From Myxococcales bacterium (GTDB lineage: Bacteria > Myxococcota_C > UBA6777): a stretch of 5,600 nucleotides of DNA. A program made the translations under genes and the position numbers. Below are positions 1-5,600 of this stretch, one piece after another. The stretch covers positions 1 to 5,600 of the forward strand of contig JALTMC010000313.1 of the NCBI GenBank assembly GCA_027005175.1, in the 5' to 3' direction. Position 1 is the stretch's first letter. Each line of letters starts with the position of its first letter. The notes under the pieces were generated by a model. The model was not told the origin of the DNA. It searched no databases and was given only the letters and a program-made list of their open reading frames with translations.

Positions 1-338
1 GCCTTTTCGGCCTTCTTGTCGTTGGACAGGGATATGCTGGCATGAACGTCCAAGTCGATGTCGGTGGAGAATGAGCCAAAAGTCACGTGTTGTGGTGTTC
101 CTACCAGAAAACCTGCATAACTGACAAAAAGGTCTTTCGCAAATAGCCCCACAGACGGACCTCGGATATCCATCACTCCAAGTTTTTGAGCATACAAGGC
201 ATTTTCCAGGTCGCGCTGTATCCAGTAGACCAAGCCTGTAAGGTGAAGTCGTAAACCTGTGAATAACTCCTCGGTGATCTTTGTATAGTCTTTCTTTTTG
301 AGAAGTGTTTCGAGTTGTTTGGTTTGGCGATAAAGGTA

Positions 339-610
339 AGCCAGTCGGTGAAGTGAGATACTCGATGGATTGAGAACAATGGCCTGATAGCTGCCAGCCA
401 GAATCGTATTGTCGATGTAGTCGGTGCCATTTGGACCTGTGAGGCGCATCTCCAGCCTGTTCGCATAACCGAGTCGGGTATTTTTGCCAGTGGCGAGAAC
501 CTTCTCTCCATGCATCAAAATGGGCTGTAGTCCAAAGACAGCTGGGAGTGATTTGGGAAACACCGCTGGCTTGCCTACCCCCGGTGAACGGGGGGTATTC
601 GCTTTCCAAA
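339..610. repeat. Duplicated 272-bp transglutaminase-gene segment, left copy (pairs with 4632-4903)
   Basis: This block aligns without gaps to 4632-4903. I count seven mismatches, all within 455-486, with over 110 identical bases on each side. Identity stops abruptly at both ends: after 610 the left copy runs into a 70-bp spacer and then membrane gene A, while the right copy continues into coding sequence. Below 339 the right copy switches to a different part of the same gene. Confidence 0.95.
576..597. other. GC-rich hairpin next to the duplication border (also at 4869-4890)
   Basis: TACCCCCG is followed by a 5-base loop and CGGGGGGTA. This makes a C-run/G-run stem of about eight pairs with one extra G. 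It is inside coding sequence (residues NTPRSPGVG), identical in both copies, and ends 13 bases from the point where the two copies stop matching. The stem is directly visible; a role in breakage or template switching is inference. Confidence 0.45.
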
Positions 611-611
611 T

Positions 612-640
612 CTTCGTTGTATTGTTCTACGAAAACGAAG
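612..640. repeat. Short inverted repeat abutting the truncation border
   Basis: CTTCGTT (612-618) and AACGAAG (634-640) are perfect 7-bp inverted repeats around a 15-base loop that contains a further GTA/TAC pair. They lie just outside the duplicated block ending at 610, in the 611-680 spacer between membrane gene A and the truncated transglutaminase copy. No T-run follows on the minus strand, so it does not look like a typical terminator. I see nothing else in this spacer. Confidence 0.35.
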
Positions 641-680
641 CATATTATTTCTCGTGGTTCTTTTTTGGAAGGGCTTTCTT

Positions 681-1967
681 TTATGTACTCTCTGGTTTTG
701 TCTGAGCTTCAAATTTTGTTTCGACAGCTTGTTCTCCCTGAGCCATCAAAGGCTGGACAAGTTCAAGGGCTAGCTCTTGTAAATCTTGGGGACAGGGAGG
801 ATAGAGAGTCTTAGATTTACGTAGCCACCTTTCGGGAGCAAACATGATTCGTTCATACCACCTTAAAAGTTGCTTATCAACTTGTACACCGAAAAGTTCA
901 CAAAGTAAGACCTCTTCCCAGCAAATGGGTTCAACAGAACGAGCTAACACTGTATCCTCGTCAACTGATACTGGAGCCTGCCAATATTTATTGGCTCGGA
1001 TTTGTTCAAACAGTAGCACCACTTTATTAGGAGATTCTTCCCATAGGAGAATGATTGCCTTGCGAGCAGCCCAACGCTGCATATGGAATTTTGTAACCCA
1101 CAGAATTGGTTTGGTATTTTGTGGTTCGAGCTTCATAGAGGTCAATAGCCTCGTAGCCAAGAGTAATTCGGGCAACAAGCTTGCCTCAAGCGACAGAGTT
1201 ACAGAAATTTGCTTCTCTAATACTTTGTGCTGAAACACAATCCATAATTGCGACATCCCCCAAAGGGGAATTTGTAAGTATTCGAGAAATACGATAAAAA
1301 CACCGATTGCGAGTAAGATTGTTCTTGGAGAGGCTGATTGACCCTGAGTCAAAGCAATAGTAAACCCGATGAGTATAAGAAGCATTGGTAGTCTTGTGAG
1401 TTGAGCCTTCCGAACAAAGGAAATGCCGTTTTTAAATCTGTCATAAGTAAAAGTGAGGTGAGAAACCGCAAGTCCCAAGAAAAAGGCAGTACACATCCCA
1501 GCAAATGTTGCTTGAGATGATTTACCTGTTAATGCATACTTTAAAGCAAGAACACCGGAAAATAATGCAGGTAAGCAAACAAAAGGGGCTATTGCTAATG
1601 TTAAGAAAATAGCAATAGCATCGCTTATAGAGTGATGTCCTTTTGTTGATAGGTGCAAGGGGGTAAGGAGAAATGCACCTAAGAACAAAATGAAAGTGAC
1701 TGAGATAAACCCAATGTCTAATAGCTGTCTTTGGTATACGAAAACGGCGAACAGGAAAGTAACATAGAAAGATGACTGAAATATGAGTAACTTTTGTATG
1801 GTTTTGTTATGAGCAAGGTGGAAAAAAAATGAATATGAAGAGCATGAGTTTTTAGGCTGAAATATTTGTTTCATAATATGAGAAAGTGTGATTGGGCGTA
1901 AAAACAGGTAAAGCATGAACTTAGGAAAGGGAAAGGAAACGGATTCTTGTTGATTGTGTTCATTCAT
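681..1967 (-). CDS. Multi-pass membrane protein A with conserved C-terminal cytosolic domain, unknown function
   Basis: The predicted protein has 428 residues. I chose the ATG at 1967 because GGAGGG lies 7 bases upstream; an in-frame ATG at 1982 overlaps that ribosome site and would add five residues (MEGLP). Residues ~15-245 hold about six or seven hydrophobic segments (around 16-31, 60-78, 83-106, 117-146, 155-175, 194-207, 216-245), with no signal peptide. Residues ~246-428 are hydrophilic and probably cytosolic, with QRWAARKA (297-304), WEEVLLCELF (350-359), VQVD and a 23-residue block from L368 to P390 containing WYERIMFAPERWLRK. This half matches membrane protein B (about 79 identities over 119 positions from residue 297), while the membrane halves match poorly apart from LQIP-W-QLW at the last helix. 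It follows a transglutaminase-family fragment and precedes another. I do not recognise the family. Confidence 0.85.
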   Translation of the reverse strand: MNEHNQQESVSFPFPKFMLYLFLRPITLSHIMKQIFQPKNSCSSYSFFFHLAHNKTIQKLLIFQSSFYVTFLFAVFVYQRQLLDIGFISVTFILFLGAFLLTPLHLSTKGHHSISDAIAIFLTLAIAPFVCLPALFSGVLALKYALTGKSSQATFAGMCTAFFLGLAVSHLTFTYDRFKNGISFVRKAQLTRLPMLLILIGFTIALTQGQSASPRTILLAIGVFIVFLEYLQIPLWGMSQLWIVFQHKVLEKQISVTLSLEASLLPELLLATRLLTSMKLEPQNTKPILWVTKFHMQRWAARKAIILLWEESPNKVVLLFEQIRANKYWQAPVSVDEDTVLARSVEPICWEEVLLCELFGVQVDKQLLRWYERIMFAPERWLRKSKTLYPPCPQDLQELALELVQPLMAQGEQAVETKFEAQTKPEST

Positions 1968-1973
1968 GGGAAG

Positions 1974-1979
1974 ACCCTC
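1974..1979 (-). promoter_or_regulatory. Ribosome binding site deciding the start of membrane gene A
   Basis: On the minus strand GGAGGG lies 7 bases before the ATG at 1967. The site includes part of the upstream in-frame ATG at 1982-1980, which argues against that codon as the main start. Confidence 0.6.
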
Positions 1980-2011
1980 CATGGTAACTCTTTCTTAATT
2001 GAGGTATGCTT

Positions 2012-2035
2012 TTCAGGCAAGCACTGAACAGTATA
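2012..2035 (-). promoter_or_regulatory. Possible weak promoter element and small palindrome upstream of membrane gene A
   Basis: The 76-bp gap between the stop at 2044 and the start at 1967 contains TATACT on the minus strand (2035-2030), one base from the -10 consensus. It also holds a 5-bp inverted repeat TTCAG/CTGAA at 2012-2028, just downstream. There is no convincing -35 at the right distance, so this is only a candidate; the gene may simply be co-transcribed from upstream. No terminator hairpin is visible in the gap. Confidence 0.2.
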
Positions 2036-2043
2036 AATTATTT

Positions 2044-2820
2044 CTAGTTTACATTGAGAATCTTCTCATACTGTTTTTTTCGCTTTTCTCCTCTCTGTTG
2101 CCCCTTGAGTCCTTGCGAGATAACAATTCTTGTAAATATTGATCCGGATAAAAAGATAATACTTGCTACAAATAAAGAGCCAAGTAACCATCCCAAAAAA
2201 ATAGAAGCAGCTAGGGTTGTAAGAACCAAGCTACGAAATGTTTCTAGTGTCGATTTATAATCCTTGATGTTACTATCATTGATTTCTTTCCAAGTTTGGT
2301 AGAGTAGATACAATCCGACAAGAAAGAAAGTCACAGTAAACAAGCGGGTTAGCAGTCCTGGTCCTCCACCAGGATTCGCAAAAGGATTCGAAGTGGGTGG
2401 CTCTGTAGGCCCATTTGCAACCCGGTAACTGGCGATTCCTCCGGCAGCGAACATCAGTCCACCTGATTTACCTCCACTGATCCGGTACGCAGCGGCTCCT
2501 GTAACTTCACCGTGAACAATATAGCCCACTCCCTTCCAGCCATCTTTCGTCATCTGCCGGGCGGGTGTCACGACAACTTTGCTCGCATTGACTGCATTCT
2601 TGATAGACTCCAAGGTCGATGCTGGTAATACCAACTTCGGCAACACGGATTGTAAGTTACTTCGACGTATGGTGTAAATGGGCACACCTGTTTGGGCTGC
2701 ATACCGGAGCATATGGTACGTACTTATTCCTTTGTCTGCATCGGGCTTTTTGGGATTTGTTGACAAACTCCAAATCGTTGCCTCCCAGGCTGAACCGCTC
2801 ATACCGCTGGCCAGGAGCAA
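2044..2820 (-). CDS. C-terminal fragment of a transglutaminase-like (RHS-associated) protein with a three-helix membrane tail
   Basis: This is the 3' part of the transglutaminase-family gene without its catalytic core. TTG at 2820 is the longest usable start (258 residues); ATG at 2802 is an alternative, and neither has a strong ribosome site. Homology to the left copy extends upstream to 2865, and the frame stays open back to the TAG that ends membrane gene B. Visible blocks are ASGMSGSAWEA, GVPIYTIRRSNLQSVLPKL, VVTPARQMTKDGWKGVGYIV and TGAAAYRISGGKSGG. They match, from memory, the family's IPIYTI-SN, WSG-GYI-DP and TGAGAY-ISGG motifs. A Pro/Gly linker (TEPPTSNPFANPGGGPG) leads to a membrane helix (LFTVTFFLVGLYLLYQ), then a hydrophobic pair (SLVLTTLAASIFLGWLLGSLFVASIIFLSG), and a basic end. 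The three-helix tail differs from the right copy. It may be an expressed short protein or an unexpressed donor fragment. Confidence 0.65.
   Translation of the reverse strand: MLLASGMSGSAWEATIWSLSTNPKKPDADKGISTYHMLRYAAQTGVPIYTIRRSNLQSVLPKLVLPASTLESIKNAVNASKVVVTPARQMTKDGWKGVGYIVHGEVTGAAAYRISGGKSGGLMFAAGGIASYRVANGPTEPPTSNPFANPGGGPGLLTRLFTVTFFLVGLYLLYQTWKEINDSNIKDYKSTLETFRSLVLTTLAASIFLGWLLGSLFVASIIFLSGSIFTRIVISQGLKGQQRGEKRKKQYEKILNVN
2426..2676. repeat. Duplicated 251-bp transglutaminase C-terminal segment, middle copy (pairs with 4382-4632)
   Basis: Gapless match to 4382-4632. I count 13 mismatches (about 95% identity), of which about ten are silent; the changes seen are Gly/Asp, Val/Ile and Asn/His. 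It encodes the span from TIRRSNLQSVLPKL to GGIASYR. Identity ends sharply at 2426, where the variable linker and membrane tail begin, and at 2676, where the right copy has its internal deletion junction. Confidence 0.92.
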
Positions 2821-2821
2821 G

Positions 2822-2865
2822 GCCTTTTCGGCCTTCTTGTCATTGGACAGGGATATGCTGGCATG
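2822..2865. repeat. 44-bp overlap with the left window edge (pairs with 1-44)
   Basis: Bases 2822-2865 match 1-44 with one mismatch (position 21), encoding HASISLSNDKKAEKA. The overlap ties the left and middle fragments to one ancestral reading frame. Upstream of 2865 the middle copy passes within a few bases into the end of membrane gene B, so 2865-2874 is a truncation junction. Confidence 0.85.
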
Positions 2866-2871
2866 TACTTC

Positions 2872-4200
2872 CTATGACGATGCACTGTTAGGATTGGCTT
2901 CCAGGTATTCTTGCAATGCTTGCTCTCTTTGAAGCATGAGAGGTTGCACACGTTCTAAAGCCAGCTCCTTTAACTCGGTAGGACAGGCAGGATAAAGTGT
3001 CTTAGATTTACGCAGCCATCTTTCTGGAGCGAACATAATTCGCTCGTACCAACGCAACATCTCTCTATCGACTTGGACATCAAATAATTCACAAAGCAAG
3101 ACCTCCTCCCAAGTTATGGGTTTACTACTTCGACCGAGAATCGCGTTATCACAGTTTGTTATCTCCATTCGCCATCGTTGATCGTTGTGGATACATTCGA
3201 GTAGTTCGACGACTTTATCTGGAGATTCTTGCCATAGAAGAAGTAGTGCTTTGCGTACAGCCCAACGTTGGGTGGGAAACTGAAGGACCCACAACATTTG
3301 CTCCAGCCCATTGTCTTTTTGTAGGAGCGATTGATGGAGTCGGGTTGCTAGATAGGATTCGGGCAACCAGCAAAATTCAAAATAGAGTGGAGACGCGTCA
3401 ATTGGGTTCAAGTATCGATGCTTCCATAACCACAACTGTGCAGCGCACCAGAAAGGTATTTGCAGAAACAAAAGGGAAGCAAGCAACATCGTTACATAAA
3501 ATGTCGAAACATCCAAAAGTTTGGCAGAAGATGAGCCAAATGCAAAATCACCAAACAGCAAGCTAACTAAGGGGAGTAGGCTCATCGTTAGTGCTCCAAA
3601 CGGTATATACCTCAAGAACTCCTTTCCTTTTTTGAGTATGACAATATATGAAGTTGTCAGGCCCAGCAAGGCGCATCCTATTGGAGAAAAATAGAAAAAG
3701 ATGCTAAATATAGATTTGGGGAATGCAGTTGTTGCCTTTAAAAAGAGAAGCAATGTCCAACCCGCAAAAGAAGAAATTATTCCCGCAATCAGGAAAGGAA
3801 TAATGTGTTTTTTGTGTTTCGGAATCCCTTCCACCAGTACGATGAAGAGTATACTTATTGAAAAGAACCAGTGGATCACAGAGATCAGAAGTAACTCACT
3901 TAGCTTACTCTGACCTAGGACCAAAAGTGCCAAGACAAGTAAAAACACATACAAAATCGCGTGAACTCTGACGAGAGAGCCAAACAATGGTTTGCCAAAA
4001 AGAGCTTTGAAGAACTCACGAGGAGAAGAACTCTTCATATCTTTAAGCTCAGAAGAAAACTGATGTTTTATGGAGAATGGTTGTAAGATAACGAACAGAA
4101 AAAGTAGGGCCGTTGACTTTATCTGATACCATCGCAAATGAAGGAACTCTTTTCGGTAGGGGTACGAACGACTCTCAATGGCTTCTTTTTTGGGACTCAT
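2872..4200 (-). CDS. Multi-pass membrane protein B with conserved C-terminal cytosolic domain, unknown function
   Basis: The predicted protein has 442 residues. I chose the ATG at 4200 because AGAGGA lies just upstream on the minus strand; the in-frame ATG at 4215 (MRGNK extension) has no ribosome site. Hydrophobic segments lie near residues 28-42, 78-97, 102-124, 132-154, 163-190, 198-221 and 232-259, so about seven membrane passes and no signal peptide. The C-terminal half (~260-442) is hydrophilic and parallels protein A: QRWAVRKA (311-318), WEEVLLCELF (364-373), and the identical 23-residue block 382-404. Many codons in that block differ silently from A, which indicates an old duplication under purifying selection. 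It begins 33 bp after the stop of the transglutaminase-family gene, suggesting co-transcription and a working partnership. Its TAG stop (2874-2872) sits on the junction with the next transglutaminase fragment, in the same frame. Family not recognised. Confidence 0.86.
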   Translation of the reverse strand: MSPKKEAIESRSYPYRKEFLHLRWYQIKSTALLFLFVILQPFSIKHQFSSELKDMKSSSPREFFKALFGKPLFGSLVRVHAILYVFLLVLALLVLGQSKLSELLLISVIHWFFSISILFIVLVEGIPKHKKHIIPFLIAGIISSFAGWTLLLFLKATTAFPKSIFSIFFYFSPIGCALLGLTTSYIVILKKGKEFLRYIPFGALTMSLLPLVSLLFGDFAFGSSSAKLLDVSTFYVTMLLASLLFLQIPFWCAAQLWLWKHRYLNPIDASPLYFEFCWLPESYLATRLHQSLLQKDNGLEQMLWVLQFPTQRWAVRKALLLLWQESPDKVVELLECIHNDQRWRMEITNCDNAILGRSSKPITWEEVLLCELFDVQVDREMLRWYERIMFAPERWLRKSKTLYPACPTELKELALERVQPLMLQREQALQEYLEANPNSASS

Positions 4201-4206
4201 TTTGTT

Positions 4207-4212
4207 TCCTCT
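4207..4212 (-). promoter_or_regulatory. Ribosome binding site deciding the start of membrane gene B
   Basis: The minus strand reads AGAGGAAACAAAATG, placing a purine-rich AGAGGA 6-7 bases before the ATG at 4200. As in gene A, an in-frame ATG 15 bases upstream (4215) sits at the edge of the ribosome site. Confidence 0.5.
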
Positions 4213-4381
4213 CATCGCTATTTTGATACTATTTTATGTTGGCCAGGTTGCGAAAAACTGATAAGCACCGAGGGAGAACAGCAAGATCGAAATAAAAACT
4301 GTGAGAAGCCCCGGTCCGCTTCCCCTTGGCTTGAAAATATCAGGGGAAGGTGGTTTGGTGGGTTTGTATCTTCCACCACGA

Positions 4382-4632
4382 TAACTGGCAATTCCTCCGG
4401 CAGCGAACATCAGTCCACCAGACTTACCTCCACTGATCCGGTAGGCAGCGGCTCCTGTAATTTCATCGTGAACAATATAGCCCACTCCCTTCCAGCCATC
4501 TTTTGTCATCTGCCGGGCGGGTGTGACGACAACCTTGCTTGCATGGACTGCATTCTTGATAGACTCCAAGGTCGATGCTGGCAATACCAGCTTCGGCAAC
4601 ACGGATTGTAAGTTACTTCGACGTATGGTGTA
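4382..4632. repeat. Duplicated 251-bp transglutaminase C-terminal segment, right copy (pairs with 2426-2676)
   Basis: About 95% identical to 2426-2676. Left of 4382 the sequence diverges sharply into a different linker and membrane tail. The right end is the deletion junction at 4631-4632, where it meets the block shared with 339-610. Confidence 0.92.
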
Positions 4633-4903
4633 GCCAGTCGGTGAAGTGAGATACTCGATGGATTGAGAACAATGGCCTGATAGCTGCCAGCCAGAATCGT
4701 ATTGTCGATGTAGTCGGTGCCATTTGGACCTGTGAGGCGCATCTCCAACCTGTTCGCAAAGCCGAGTCGAGTACTCTTCCCAGTGGCGAGAACCTTCTCT
4801 CCATGCATCAAAATGGGCTGTAGTCCAAAGACAGCTGGGAGTGATTTGGGAAACACCGCTGGCTTGCCTACCCCCGGTGAACGGGGGGTATTCGCTTTCC
4901 AAA
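4632..4903. repeat. Duplicated 272-bp transglutaminase-gene segment, right copy (pairs with 339-610)
   Basis: About 97% identical to 339-610. The seven mismatches are confined to 4748-4779, giving Asn/Ser and Tyr/Phe changes in the GK-TRLG-ANRLEMR motif. It directly adjoins the 4382-4632 block, with one shared base at the junction, although in the composite of the other copies the two blocks are about 480 bp apart. Confidence 0.94.
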
Positions 4904-5600
4904 AGGCATCAGCGTCAGCTTTGGAAGCAAGTTGGTAGGACAATGACAGCGGTTGGGCAAGGGCCTCGGCCAAAGTCATCTTATAACGCATAGAGGGTGA
5001 ACCCCAGCCTCCTTGCTCCATTGAGGGGGTTCCATGCGTGGTAACCTGAAACTCAATGGAGTGACGCAGTTTTTCTGGCATTTTTGTGGCCCTTACTCCC
5101 TCTACCTTTACTTGGTAAGGCAAGCCAACCGCTATAACTCCAGCTGGAAAAGGTATCACTCGCTTACTCCCGAGGAGAGTGACGACCTTTGGGTCTTTCT
5201 GAGCCTTATTCCACTTGGCAAACGTGGTTTCAGCTTGCTTGAGAAGTTGTTGGATCGGTTTTTCGTCCGGTCCCTTCACAACGGCACCAAGAGGACCTGT
5301 TTTGGAGGCTTTCATTGCAATGTCCAGGGCACTTTTTATCTTTTTATCGTCAAGACCTGCAAGCTTCTTGATGTCGGCACCTTTGGTGTATTTGTACTGC
5401 TTGAATGAAGCATCCAACGGTACCCAGGTGTCGCCTTCTTTGTGAATCCTGCCGCGTGAAGGGAAATAATCCAGCCACGCTTCCACCCACACATGCTCTA
5501 TACGTATTGTTTTTGGCTTGCCGCCAACAAGCTTGTAGCGTGTTGGAATTCCCCCTGAAGCCAGTGCCCTTGTCACTCCCAGGCCACTGTCTTTGTCGAA

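Larger units (their letters stand above)
1..610 (-). pseudogene. 5'-truncated copy of a transglutaminase-like (RHS-associated) protein gene, central region, runs off the left edge
   Basis: The minus strand is open in one frame from an in-frame TAG at 619-617 to the window edge, giving about 200 residues. They match the right-hand copy from WKANTPRSPGVGK through TGPNGTDYIDNTILAG to SSISLHRLA. They then continue with a segment missing there: YLYRQTKQLETLLKKKDY, GLVYWIQRDLENAL, MDIRGPSVGLFAKDLFVSYA, STDIDLDVHASISLSNDKK. From memory, these correspond to the region after the core domain in bacterial transglutaminase-domain proteins found with RHS/YD-repeat proteins (their GLF-YDL-VSYFFG and LSMDVD motifs). 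The transglutaminase core is absent. No good start codon or ribosome site lies near the 5' border; the first in-frame GTG and ATG are well inside conserved sequence. It follows membrane protein A by 70 bases. I read it as a truncated or silent copy; whether its 3' part is intact cannot be seen. Confidence 0.75.
4234..5600 (-). pseudogene. Transglutaminase-like (RHS-associated) protein gene, 5' end outside window, disrupted by an out-of-frame internal deletion
   Basis: The minus strand opens at 5600 inside the transglutaminase core: ALASGGIPTRYKLVGG, then IEHVWVEAW (His region) and WVPLDASFKQY (Asp region). The usual Cys position seems to fall in the first visible residues (FDKDSGLG) and shows no Cys, so it may be non-catalytic; I aligned this from memory. 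A linker and beta-rich segment follow (LPYQVKVEG, LRHSIEFQVTTHG, PLSLSYQLAS), then WKANTP and TGPNGTDYIDNTILAGSYQA to SISLHRLA. At 4632 the sequence jumps to the TIRRSNLQ segment. About 484 bases present in the composite of the left and middle copies are missing, so the frame shifts and reaches TGA at 4508-4506. The original frame's C-terminus (TGAAAYRISGG, a Pro-rich linker, one membrane helix, end FATWPT) is still present down to TAA at 4236-4234. Family members usually have a secreted or membrane-bound N-terminus, not seen here. Confidence 0.78.

Noticed and set aside
612-640. Transcription terminator after membrane gene A
   Set aside because: The stem is short with a 15-base loop and no T-run follows on the minus strand.
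484-814. Two overlapping plus-strand ORFs (484-705 and 548-814)
   Set aside because: They lie opposite the transglutaminase fragment, the spacer and the end of membrane gene A. Neither shows a recognisable domain, and part of one (from the duplicated block) simply recurs at 4717-4938.
844-1233. Plus-strand ORF of 129 codons
   Set aside because: It is antisense to the strongly conserved C-terminal half of membrane protein A; conservation and silent changes follow the minus-strand frame.
611-2865. Simple insertion of membrane gene A into one transglutaminase gene
   Set aside because: The order is wrong: the fragment transcribed first (2865-2044) is the C-terminal part and the one after gene A (610-1) is the more N-terminal part, and they overlap by 44 bp. 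They are separate truncated copies, not two halves of one interrupted gene.
3156-3566. Plus-strand ORF of 136 codons
   Set aside because: It lies opposite membrane protein B and has no domain signature; the minus frame carries the conserved motifs.
4138-4611. Plus-strand ORF of 157 codons
   Set aside because: It is antisense to the transglutaminase C-terminal segment and crosses the gene B start; the homologous region in the middle copy supports only the minus frame.
4640-4902. N-terminal part of the minus-strand ORF 4902-4234 (MESEYPPFTGG...)
   Set aside because: Upstream of the 4632 junction this is the wrong frame of the transglutaminase gene. Only the part after TIRRSN is homologous protein, so the ORF is a by-product of the deletion.
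1-5600. Insertion sequence or transposon as the cause of the duplications
   Set aside because: There is no transposase, no terminal inverted repeats at block edges and no target-site duplications; blocks end inside coding sequence with at most one base of overlap.

Overview
All genes in this window lie on the minus strand, so transcription runs from high to low coordinates. The sequence is moderate in GC, bacterial in style, and has no RNA genes, CRISPR array or recognisable insertion sequence. The organism cannot be named from the sequence. The transglutaminase-like family seen here is one I associate with Gram-negative bacteria, often near RHS/YD-repeat genes, and the internal duplication suggests a genome rich in paralogues.

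Reading in the direction of transcription, the layout is: (1) 5600-4234, a transglutaminase-like/RHS-associated protein gene whose 5' end is outside the window and which carries an internal out-of-frame deletion; (2) 4200-2872, a multi-pass membrane protein (copy B); (3) 2865-2044, a second copy of only the 3' part of the transglutaminase-family gene, with a different membrane-anchored tail; (4) 1967-681, a second multi-pass membrane protein (copy A), homologous to B mainly in its C-terminal cytosolic half; (5) 610-1, a third copy of the transglutaminase-family gene, lacking its 5' part and leaving the window on the left.

The layout is therefore a tandem array of [transglutaminase-family 3' segment + membrane protein] units, with each transglutaminase copy beginning at a different point. 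The three transglutaminase segments are about 95-98% identical to one another with sharp edges. Their last ~50-110 residues (variable linker plus membrane helices) and the N-terminal membrane half of the adjacent membrane protein are strongly diverged. The C-terminal half of the membrane proteins is conserved again.

My main inference is that this is a cassette array. A variable module (transglutaminase-protein tail plus N-terminal half of its membrane partner) sits between conserved arms, and 5'-truncated downstream units could serve as recombination donors. This resembles the orphan-module organisation of polymorphic toxin loci, but no toxin or immunity function is visible. The junctions could also be partly an assembly artefact of repeats.
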